From JABIEQ01 sp964516055 (GTDB lineage Bacteria; Patescibacteriota; Patescibacteriia; Magasanikbacterales; UBA922): DNA of 14,689 bases. Shown piece by piece: positions 1 through 4,921 of this stretch (position 1 is the stretch's first letter; each line of letters opens with the position of its first letter). The position numbers and the translations under genes are program-made. Under the pieces are notes generated by a model that was not told where the DNA came from, ran no database searches, and was given only the letters and a program-made list of their open reading frames with translations. Where the stretch lies: contig CAZEYK010000030.1 of NCBI GenBank assembly GCA_964516055.1, positions 1 through 14,689 of the forward strand. Reading direction: 5' to 3'.

Positions 1-153
1 ACCGCCGTAACAGCAACCCTTGTTGCCTTTGCACACGACCAACTACTCACACAACTTCCTGGACAAAATCCTGACCACCTCATCAACAAAACGAATCCAA
101 TGCGAGATCTCGTACCAGTAATCGAGTCCGAAACCTTTGGAGACGAGTTATAA
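1..153 (+). CDS. C-terminal end of an unidentified protein (5' end outside window)
   Basis: Frame 1 is open from the first base and ends with TAA at 151-153, leaving the last 50 residues of a protein whose start lies to the left. The tail is hydrophilic with an acidic end (residues ESETFGDEL) and shows no membrane segment or motif that I recognise, so no function is offered. It is supported as coding by the open frame running to a stop that is followed 25 nt later by a strong + strand terminator. It is the only long + strand gene in the window and converges on rlmN. Confidence 0.6.
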   Translation, partial: TAVTATLVAFAHDQLLTQLPGQNPDHLINKTNPMRDLVPVIESETFGDEL

Positions 154-178
154 ACCACCCGATTGTACTACACACAAA

Positions 179-210
179 AAAAACGCACTGACGAAAGTTG
201 GTGCGTTTTT
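179..210 (+). terminator. Rho-independent terminator with GAAA tetraloop, probably bidirectional
   Basis: The + strand RNA can form a 14-bp stem: 179-192 pairs with 197-210 (A5-CGCAC-UGAC against GUUG-GUGCG-U5, including two G-U wobbles), closed by a GAAA tetraloop at 193-196. The 3' arm ends in five U. On the minus strand the core ACGCAC/GTGCGT stem is followed by eight T, so it could also end rlmN transcripts. It sits between the convergent left-edge gene and rlmN. Confidence 0.85.
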
Positions 211-233
211 ATATATACAATAATTTAAAAAAT

Positions 234-1283
234 CTACTCCTGTTCACTCGATATTGCTAACTGCCCACAGGCGGCATCAATATCATCCCCCATCGTCATC
301 CGCTCCGTCACATTAATATCATGATCCCGCAAAATTTCTTTAAACCGATCAATCCGATCTCGCTCTGATCTAGTGAACGATTTTCCTTGTACCGGATTAA
401 GAGGAATCACGTTAACTTTACTCACAGCAGTTTTTACCATATAAAAAGCAAGTTCTTTTGCAAGCTCAGGCGTATCATTCACATGAGAAATAAGCGTATA
501 CTCAAACGTCAATTTATGATTTCTATTGCCATGTACCCGCTGATATTCATGAGACCACGCTGCCAACTCTTTTAAAAATTTTGGTACTGTTGTTGGCACA
601 ATTTCTTCCCGCTTTTCCTGATTTGCACTATGGAGTGAAATTGCAATCTGTGCTCCTGGCCAATCTTGATCAGTAAGCATTTTTTTCATCTGAGACAAAA
701 TTCCTACGGTAGACACCATTATTTTTGTTGGCCCTAAATCAGTATAGATAAGCCACGTATGAATAGCCTGTTTCACATTATCATAATTTGCCAAAGGCTC
801 CCCCATTCCCATAAAAACAATATTGGAAATCCTCTGTGGCAACTGTGGACGCGCTAACAAAAATTGATTCCAAAATCGATATTGATCAACAATTTCATCA
901 CTATGCAAACTTCTCTTAAGTCCCATTGTTCCTGTGGCACAAAACGTACAGCGCATAGCACAACCAATCTGACTAGACACACAAATGGTCCATTGATCTT
1001 TCCTATTGGCCATCAATACTGATTCAAAAAATAACCCATCCTGCGTCTCAAACACGCCTTTATACGTATCATGGCGAACACTCTCATAAATCTTTTTATT
1101 CGCAAAAGAAAGCCACGGCACCTGTTGTTCACTAAGTGTCGACGTCATTGATTTTGGCAAAGTAGAAACGTCATGCCAAGAAGAATATGCACGTTCAAAA
1201 AGCGCCTTGTTAATCTGATCAAAGCGAAAGCGCTTGATATCTGGAAATAATTCCTTAATAGATTGTTCTCGATTCTTATACAT
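234..1283 (-). CDS. rlmN: Dual-specificity 23S rRNA/tRNA adenine-C2 methyltransferase RlmN (radical SAM)
   Basis: RlmN methylates C2 of A2503 in 23S rRNA and A37 in some tRNAs by radical-SAM chemistry with a methyl-cysteine intermediate. From the ATG at 1283 the protein has 349 residues, normal for the family. Seen: the CxxxCxxC 4Fe-4S cluster motif (C108, C112, C115), the preceding CVSSQ cysteine C101 that acts as general base in the E. coli enzyme, the SAM-binding GMGEP motif at 159-163, and the C-terminal GDDIDAACGQL block with the methyl-carrying C339. All catalytic residues are therefore present. A TTG at 1290-1292 would add three residues; I prefer the ATG. No clear Shine-Dalgarno precedes either. 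Cfr is the close paralogue, but the housekeeping-like context and motif spelling favour RlmN. Monocistronic, ending in the terminator at 179-210. Confidence 0.95.
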   Translation of the reverse strand: MYKNREQSIKELFPDIKRFRFDQINKALFERAYSSWHDVSTLPKSMTSTLSEQQVPWLSFANKKIYESVRHDTYKGVFETQDGLFFESVLMANRKDQWTICVSSQIGCAMRCTFCATGTMGLKRSLHSDEIVDQYRFWNQFLLARPQLPQRISNIVFMGMGEPLANYDNVKQAIHTWLIYTDLGPTKIMVSTVGILSQMKKMLTDQDWPGAQIAISLHSANQEKREEIVPTTVPKFLKELAAWSHEYQRVHGNRNHKLTFEYTLISHVNDTPELAKELAFYMVKTAVSKVNVIPLNPVQGKSFTRSERDRIDRFKEILRDHDINVTERMTMGDDIDAACGQLAISSEQE

Positions 1284-1298
1284 AGATAGCAAAGGATA

Positions 1299-1318
1299 AC
1301 AAAAAACGTTTTTTTTGT
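1299..1318 (-). other. AT-rich hairpin between the kinase gene and rlmN
   Basis: ACAAAAAA (1299-1306) and TTTTTTGT (1311-1318) form an 8-bp inverted repeat with a 4-nt loop, 34 nt downstream of the kinase stop. The minus-strand RNA has a U run as its 3' arm, so it may be a weak terminator for the kinase unit, or simply part of the rlmN upstream region. The stem holds only one G-C pair. Confidence 0.3.
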
Positions 1319-1351
1319 CTATAGATTACGATAACAATGCCGTCGTCTCTC

Positions 1352-2077
1352 TCATATCTGCCAATTCAACTCTTCTAAATATTCCCGAAGCTTCGTTGAC
1401 GTACGAAACTTTTTCAGAATAAGTGATCTCTTCAAACCACAAATGATCTCTTTCACCTCGAGAGGCTGCTTTGCATACCATTCTTTACCACCAATGGCAT
1501 CATAAAAAATACGAATCATATCACAAATATCATCTTGAATATTTTCAGGGGTTGTTGATTCTCGCCAATGAAACAAATCAACTAACTTCAACTCAAAGGT
1601 AAGCCCATAGCGTTCAACCATAATATTTCCCGTATGCAAATCACCATGATACTCTTTTTGCTTATGAATTTTTTCCACTCCTTTTACCAAAGCATACAAC
1701 ATATGTACCGCTTGAAACGGACGCATACGATGATTGGGTTGCCGTTTCAATACAGTACTAAGCATCTCCCCCACTACAAACTCTGACACTAAATAGGGGA
1801 TATTCATTCCTTTCCAGACAAACATTTCTTGTGTGTGATACTGAATCAACATGTCACAATCTTTCAATTTATGCAGTTTTTTTGCATAAAAAAGCAAATT
1901 TTTATTTCCCTTATTGCGCTGCGGAAAAAAAATCTTCACCGACCGTTCAATCTTGGTTCCCTTTTCTTGCACCAAATAGACCTCTCCCTCCCAACCTTTT
2001 CCCAGCTTTTTGACAACACAATACCGACCAGACAATATATATCCTTCCTTCAATCCAAATGTCGTAATTTTCAACAT
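1352..2077 (-). CDS. Small serine/threonine protein kinase-like protein
   Basis: A 241-residue soluble single-domain protein with the eukaryotic-like kinase motifs in order. The glycine-rich loop GKGWEGEV lies at 26-33 (GxGxxGxV), the ATP-anchoring lysine is probably K48 (SVKIF), the catalytic loop HGDLHTGN is at 144-151 with D146 and N151, and the metal-binding aspartate is D167. The DFG motif reads DLF here, and the usual HRDLKxxN reads HGDLHxGN, as in some atypical bacterial kinases (ABC1, aminoglycoside-phosphotransferase-like lineages). No membrane segment or PASTA repeat is seen, so it is probably cytoplasmic. It begins 9 nt after the stop of the Gmad2 anchor-protein gene and is probably cotranscribed with it. 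The stop is TGA. The kinase fold is well supported; substrate and whether it phosphorylates protein or small molecules are unknown. Confidence 0.8.
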   Translation of the reverse strand: MLKITTFGLKEGYILSGRYCVVKKLGKGWEGEVYLVQEKGTKIERSVKIFFPQRNKGNKNLLFYAKKLHKLKDCDMLIQYHTQEMFVWKGMNIPYLVSEFVVGEMLSTVLKRQPNHRMRPFQAVHMLYALVKGVEKIHKQKEYHGDLHTGNIMVERYGLTFELKLVDLFHWRESTTPENIQDDICDMIRIFYDAIGGKEWYAKQPLEVKEIICGLKRSLILKKFRTSTKLREYLEELNWQI

Positions 2078-2086
2078 ACAAAAACA

Positions 2087-2650
2087 TTATGAACCAAACA
2101 CAATAGGAATTTCTAAAGCAGCGTCATGTTCGGATAATCCAGATGGATTATCCTTTTTAAAAATAATCGTTCCTTTTGTACTTACCCCAAGAGTTTCTGT
2201 TGGCACATCAAAATCAATCGTTCCTTCAAAATCAACAAAATCTTCTGTCATCCACGTAGATTCCGGATCATTCGGATCTGGAACAAAGCTCGCATACGAT
2301 TCTGCCAAAATTAATCCATCCCAATCAACAAGGATAATAGGAAAAGTTCCTTCAAAAAACCATGTTCCTCGCGCGATTCCACGAACAGTAAGCGGTGAAG
2401 AGATAGTACTTCCAGCTTCAGGGGCTACAACACGAATAAGATCTTTCTGTAAGGAGATAAGCTGCTCAACATCTTCTGAAACCTCAGGAGAATCAACAGC
2501 AGCAGAATCTAATACAGAAATATCAACGGGAGAACTACTCCGATAATCAAAATATTCAATAGTATACTGATAGCCAATAAACAACATCACGCCACAAAAA
2601 ATAGTGATACACAGATATTTAAACAGGACAATGATACGTTGTGTGTTCAT
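2087..2650 (-). CDS. Membrane-anchored Gmad2 (immunoglobulin-like) domain protein
   Basis: A 187-residue protein with one N-terminal transmembrane anchor (about residues 7-29), an acidic serine-rich linker (about 36-65) and a C-terminal Gmad2 domain (about 70-186). The domain shows the family's typical blocks: I-R-V-x-x-P-x-x-G then SPLTVRG (85-91), ARGTWFFEG (93-101), VDWDG (108-112), WMTEDF (133-138) and KKDNPSG (165-171), ending in an ALEIP strand. Gmad2 was named from Bacillus spore-germination proteins but is widespread in non-sporulating bacteria as an extracellular immunoglobulin-like module with unknown ligand; no spore role is implied here. The predicted topology puts the domain outside the membrane. 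Its stop lies 9 nt before the kinase start, suggesting a two-gene unit. Confidence 0.85.
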   Translation of the reverse strand: MNTQRIIVLFKYLCITIFCGVMLFIGYQYTIEYFDYRSSSPVDISVLDSAAVDSPEVSEDVEQLISLQKDLIRVVAPEAGSTISSPLTVRGIARGTWFFEGTFPIILVDWDGLILAESYASFVPDPNDPESTWMTEDFVDFEGTIDFDVPTETLGVSTKGTIIFKKDNPSGLSEHDAALEIPIVFGS

Positions 2651-2678
2651 ATATTAATAAGATAACATAAATAATCGT

Positions 2679-2708
2679 CAAAAAAGAGCCGTATTCCCTA
2701 CCGCTCTT
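2679..2708 (-). terminator. Rho-independent terminator after the 73-residue protein gene
   Basis: Read on the minus strand, AAGAGC (2708-2703) pairs with GCTCTT (2689-2684) across a 13-nt loop, and the run of T covering 2685-2679 follows. It begins 10 nt past the stop of the 2718-2939 gene and separates it from the Gmad2 gene, whose start is at 2650. Confidence 0.75.
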
Positions 2709-2717
2709 CAAAATTCC

Positions 2718-2939
2718 CTACTTTCCTTTATTTCCACTAATTTTCATATTTCTATTCCCCATACTTCTTTGCCGCTCAGCACCAATTTGACTATTTTGCT
2801 TTGCATGAAATCCAGCATTTCTTGACGCACTCGAATCAACCAGATTCGTATATGAAGAAGCAGCATCGTCAGGCTTATCTTCCTCCTTTTGCTTCTTTTT
2901 CTCTTCCTCACGCATTTTTTTCAATACTTTATTTAACAT
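2718..2939 (-). CDS. Small highly charged hypothetical protein
   Basis: A 73-residue open frame from an ATG, not recognised. Residues 1-22 are almost entirely K/E/R/Q/D, likely helical and perhaps a coiled coil; 23-45 is Ser/Ala/Asp-rich; the C-terminal third is Gln/Asn/Arg/Met-rich with a basic tail (SGNKGK). No membrane segment, cysteine or known motif is visible, and it is probably largely disordered outside the first helix. No Shine-Dalgarno precedes the ATG. That it is a real gene is supported by the terminator only 10 nt downstream, by its position between two terminators, and by the absence of a competing frame. A nucleic-acid-binding role would be a guess from charge alone. Confidence 0.55.
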   Translation of the reverse strand: MLNKVLKKMREEEKKKQKEEDKPDDAASSYTNLVDSSASRNAGFHAKQNSQIGAERQRSMGNRNMKISGNKGK

Positions 2940-2983
2940 AAACGATGATAAAATAATAATAGCGTAGCCTACACTAATAAAAC

Positions 2984-3007
2984 AAAAAAATCAAGCCCCA
3001 GAGACTT
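2984..3007 (-). terminator. Weak candidate terminator of trpS
   Basis: On the minus strand AAGTC (3007-3003) can pair with GGCTT (2997-2993), one G-U wobble, 5-nt loop, followed by GA and seven T (2990-2984). The hairpin overlaps the first base of the trpS stop codon region (3007-3009). The stem is short but the T run is good. Confidence 0.45.
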
Positions 3008-4032
3008 TATGAATACAAAATATGCATTTTTTCCTTTACGATTGCCATAGTCTCTTTTGCCTCAATTCGAACCTTTTTTCTCCCTGTTTCAAGCATTTCC
3101 CACACAACTTCAGGATTTTTGGCAAATGCCTCTCGACGCTCACGAATTGGATCCAAAAAAGTATTCAATACAACAACCAAATCATCCTTAAACACTTTAT
3201 AACTCGTAATTCCGGCAAACTTTTTTTCAATATCCTTCAAGGATAACCCTGTCGCAATAGCATAATACTGCATCAAATTAGAGACATTCTGTTTTTCTTC
3301 CATATCATACCGAATCAAATTTATCGTATCAGAATCCGTCTTTGCCTTTTTCATTTTCTCTGCCACAGCTTCAGGTGTGTCGGCTAAATAAATACCATTA
3401 TTATACGATTTAGACATCTTTCTCCCATCAAGTCCTTCCAGCCGTGATACCTTACTATATATTCCTTCTGGTTCAGGAAAAACATCACCATAGTACTTAT
3501 GAAACTTTCGTACAATACTTCGCGTTTGCTCAATCATTGGTTTTTGATCATCTCCAACAGGAACAACATTAGCCCGCAAAAACGTAATATCAGCAGCTTG
3601 GCTCACAGGATATCCCAAAAAACCAAAGGTTACATTGCCCTGTTTAAACAAATGTCCCTTATTTTGAATTTCTTGTTTTACCGTAGGATTCCGTTGCAAC
3701 TCACTCACCGTCACCAAATTAGAAAAAAATACCGTCAATTCAGCAATCTCTGGAATTTGCGATTGAATAAATAACGTTGCCTTCTTCGGATCAATGCCTA
3801 CGGCTAAATTATCAAGAGCCACTTCAAGAACATTATGACGTACCTTTTCCGGATGATCATAATTATCCGTCAATGCCTGTACATCGGCAATCATAATAAA
3901 GCTTTCATATTCGTCTTGCATGGCTACCCTATTTTGCAAGGATCCTACATAATGCCCTAAATGGAGATTTCCGGTTGGCCTATCACCAGTCAAAAGTCGT
4001 TGTTTCTTCATATATATATTTCCTATCTTCAT
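3007..4032 (-). CDS. trpS: Tryptophanyl-tRNA synthetase (class I)
   Basis: Charges tRNA-Trp with tryptophan in the cytoplasm. Seen: the TGDRPTGNLHLGHY block with the HIGH-type signature HLGH at 24-27, the KMSKS loop GRKMSKS at 203-209, the YPVSQAADI segment of bacterial TrpRS (141-149) and a helical anticodon-binding C-terminus. I choose the ATG at 4032 (341 residues) because AGAGGTGAT (4047-4039), an almost perfect anti-Shine-Dalgarno complement, lies 8 nt upstream. The usual N-terminus MKKQR starts at an internal ATG at 4011, so seven extra residues are predicted; the frame is also open upstream to 4182, but that extension lacks support. No T-box or trp-attenuator-like leader was recognised. 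The gene is divergent from the small + strand unit at 4104-4394 and the two share the upstream region. Confidence 0.95.
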   Translation of the reverse strand: MKIGNIYMKKQRLLTGDRPTGNLHLGHYVGSLQNRVAMQDEYESFIMIADVQALTDNYDHPEKVRHNVLEVALDNLAVGIDPKKATLFIQSQIPEIAELTVFFSNLVTVSELQRNPTVKQEIQNKGHLFKQGNVTFGFLGYPVSQAADITFLRANVVPVGDDQKPMIEQTRSIVRKFHKYYGDVFPEPEGIYSKVSRLEGLDGRKMSKSYNNGIYLADTPEAVAEKMKKAKTDSDTINLIRYDMEEKQNVSNLMQYYAIATGLSLKDIEKKFAGITSYKVFKDDLVVVLNTFLDPIRERREAFAKNPEVVWEMLETGRKKVRIEAKETMAIVKEKMHILYS

Positions 4033-4038
4033 AAAAAT

Positions 4039-4047
4039 ATCACCTCT
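4039..4047 (-). promoter_or_regulatory. Strong Shine-Dalgarno deciding the trpS start
   Basis: AGAGGTGAT on the minus strand matches the 3' end of 16S rRNA over most of its length and is placed correctly for the ATG at 4030-4032, not for the ATG at 4009-4011. Few genes in this window have such a site. Confidence 0.8.
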
Positions 4048-4103
4048 ATAGGGTATATCGTAATGAAGAATTTGTCCAATAAAAAACATATCAACAAACC
4101 CCA

Positions 4104-4132
4104 TTGACGCACATAAAAAAATTTCATAGAAT
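4104..4132 (+). promoter_or_regulatory. Sigma-70-type promoter for the small + strand unit
   Basis: TTGACG (4104-4109), a 17-nt spacer and TAGAAT (4127-4132) match the -35 and -10 consensus at five of six positions each. Transcription would start near 4139, giving a leader of about 67 nt before the 38-codon ORF. It lies within the trpS upstream region, on the opposite strand. Confidence 0.65.
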
Positions 4133-4145
4133 ACGTTTTGTCCTA

Positions 4146-4187
4146 ATCTGTCCAGAGCATGGACAGATCCCCGATGCCACAAGCATC
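4146..4187 (+). promoter_or_regulatory. Two tandem hairpins in the leader of the small + strand unit
   Basis: ATCTGTCC (4146-4153) and GGACAGAT (4161-4168) form a perfect 8-bp stem with a 7-nt loop. Four bases later GATGC (4173-4177) and GCATC (4183-4187) form a 5-bp stem with a CACAA loop. The second ends 7 nt before the Shine-Dalgarno at 4195-4200. They could be a cis-regulatory element, stability structures or a protein-binding site; no known riboswitch family is recognised. Confidence 0.55.
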
Positions 4188-4206
4188 ATCATCCAAGGAG
4201 AATATC

Positions 4207-4323
4207 ATGCATTCTTTTTACATTGCTCTCATCGTCGTCATCTCAGTTCCCGCCAGTTGTGTGGGAATGGCGTTTGTCACGGACAAACTGATGTACCATC
4301 TGAGCAACAAAAAAAACACATGA
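4207..4323 (+). CDS. 38-residue single-span membrane peptide
   Basis: This short frame is not recognised from any family. It starts at ATG 4207 with AAGGAG (4195-4200) exactly 6 nt upstream, one of the best ribosome-binding sites in the window, and stops with TGA at 4321-4323. Residues 3-24 are hydrophobic (IALIVVISVPASCVGMAFV core) and fit one transmembrane helix; the C-terminal part is polar and basic and ends SNKKNT. The gene has its own promoter (4104-4132), a structured leader and, after a second tiny ORF, a terminator, forming a full transcript of about 255 nt. Its local base composition looks more G+C-rich than neighbouring genes. Size, single span and structured leader resemble type I toxins and small stress-induced membrane peptides, but no antisense RNA was identified, so this is only a possibility. 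Confidence 0.6.
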   Translation: MHSFYIALIVVISVPASCVGMAFVTDKLMYHLSNKKNT

Positions 4324-4379
4324 AAAAAAACGGCGAGTGTGCCACCGTCGAGAAAAAGGACAAACCACGAATCACGTAA
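4320..4379 (+). CDS. 19-residue ORF overlapping the membrane-peptide stop (ATGA)
   Basis: The ATG at 4320-4322 overlaps the TGA of the 38-codon ORF in the ATGA arrangement typical of translationally coupled genes, and the frame ends at TAA 4377-4379 inside the terminator stem. The product would be 19 residues, rich in Lys, with one Cys and no hydrophobic segment. It may be a coupled microprotein or a chance frame; the stop codon falling exactly in the terminator hairpin is compatible with either. Confidence 0.3.
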   Translation: MKKNGECATVEKKDKPRIT

Positions 4380-4394
4380 TATACGTGTTTTTTT
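4373..4394 (+). terminator. Rho-independent terminator of the small + strand unit
   Basis: CACGT (4373-4377), loop AATAT, ACGTG (4383-4387), then seven T (4388-4394), one A and further T. On the minus strand no T run follows the stem, so it works for the + strand only. It closes the 4104-4394 transcription unit just before the cupin gene arriving from the other strand. Confidence 0.8.
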
Positions 4395-4415
4395 ATTTTT
4401 TAAGAAAAAAAATAC

Positions 4416-4802
4416 CTACTCCGTCGTTACCCCATCAAAAGGTTCTTCTTTTTCCTCTTCCTTTGTTTTATGAACCGTACCATCTTTATGTTCTGGTGGA
4501 GAATACACAGAATATAATTTAAGATCACCCTCTCCCGTATTAATCACATTATGCGCCGTTCCAGCAGGGACAACCACCGCATAATCACCAACAAGATTGT
4601 GCTCAAAACCATCAAGAATAACTAATGCCCTCCCCCGCTCAATACGAATAAACTGATCTAAATGATGTGTTTCCAATCCAATTTCTTCACCAACCTGCAA
4701 ATTCATCAACACCAGCTGGCTATGTTTACCGGTATACAACACTCGTCGATAATCAGTATTATCCAACGTCTCTTTTTCGATATTAACAACATATCCTTTC
4801 AT
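4416..4802 (-). CDS. Single-domain cupin protein
   Basis: A 128-residue protein from the ATG at 4802 (a TTG at 4808 would add two residues). The cupin beta-barrel is shown by the first motif, GEEIGLETHHLDQFIRIERG at 38-57 with H46, H47 and Q50, and the second, VPAGTAHNVINTG at 78-90 with H84, which together usually hold one divalent metal. The SPPEHKDGTVHKTKEE tail is typical of a widespread group of stand-alone bacterial cupins with no assigned reaction, annotated as cupin-domain or mannose-6-phosphate-isomerase-like proteins. The end is acidic and probably disordered. It lies 119 nt after the RND permease stop in the same direction with no clear terminator between, so read-through from the efflux operon is possible, but a TATAAT box (4818-4813) suggests its own start. 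Confidence 0.9.
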   Translation of the reverse strand: MKGYVVNIEKETLDNTDYRRVLYTGKHSQLVLMNLQVGEEIGLETHHLDQFIRIERGRALVILDGFEHNLVGDYAVVVPAGTAHNVINTGEGDLKLYSVYSPPEHKDGTVHKTKEEEKEEPFDGVTTE

Positions 4803-4812
4803 AAACAATTAT

Positions 4813-4818
4813 ATTATA
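4813..4818 (-). promoter_or_regulatory. Candidate -10 box for a near-leaderless cupin mRNA
   Basis: A perfect TATAAT on the minus strand ends 10 nt before the cupin ATG. Transcription would start around 4806, leaving only a few bases of leader, which agrees with the lack of a Shine-Dalgarno. No convincing -35 was found, and such a hexamer is easily met by chance in AT-rich DNA. Confidence 0.35.
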
Positions 4819-4921
4819 TACACAATTAATAAATTACGATATTCCACATGAATCAAAAATATTCATCTACCCGTATACTACGAGTATTCCCATTTTATCT
4901 TTTCAGCAACACACATATACC

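Noticed and set aside
1352..1354. Recoded TGA (glycine code of Absconditabacteria/Gracilibacteria)
   Set aside because: TGA ends the kinase, repressor and DUF2130 genes at sensible lengths, and no gene needs TGA read-through.
2654..2681. TTGACG-N16-TATTAA promoter before the Gmad2 gene
   Set aside because: The -10 would end only 3 nt before the ATG, putting the start point inside the coding region, and the -35 overlaps the terminator tail of the upstream gene.
4048..4060. A second CsoR-type operator before trpS (TATACCC on the minus strand)
   Set aside because: Only a half-site is present; no matching GGGGTATA arm follows at the right distance.
4033..4182. N-terminal extension of TrpRS by 50 residues
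   Set aside because: The frame is open, but the extension matches nothing in the family, and the strong Shine-Dalgarno at 4047-4039 points to the ATG at 4032.
4033..4206. T-box riboswitch upstream of trpS
   Set aside because: No T-box consensus, antiterminator or terminator was found on the minus strand before the trpS start.
4104..4379. A 91-codon + strand frame covering the small-gene region
   Set aside because: It has no ribosome-binding site, starts inside the predicted promoter and has an unstructured, mixed composition. The 38-codon frame with AAGGAG at 6 nt explains the region better; only the last 19 codons of the long frame have a plausible separate start.
4848..4866. ATGAAT-N7-ATTCAT hairpin as terminator of the RND operon
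   Set aside because: The stem is six A/T-rich pairs with no T run after it on either strand.
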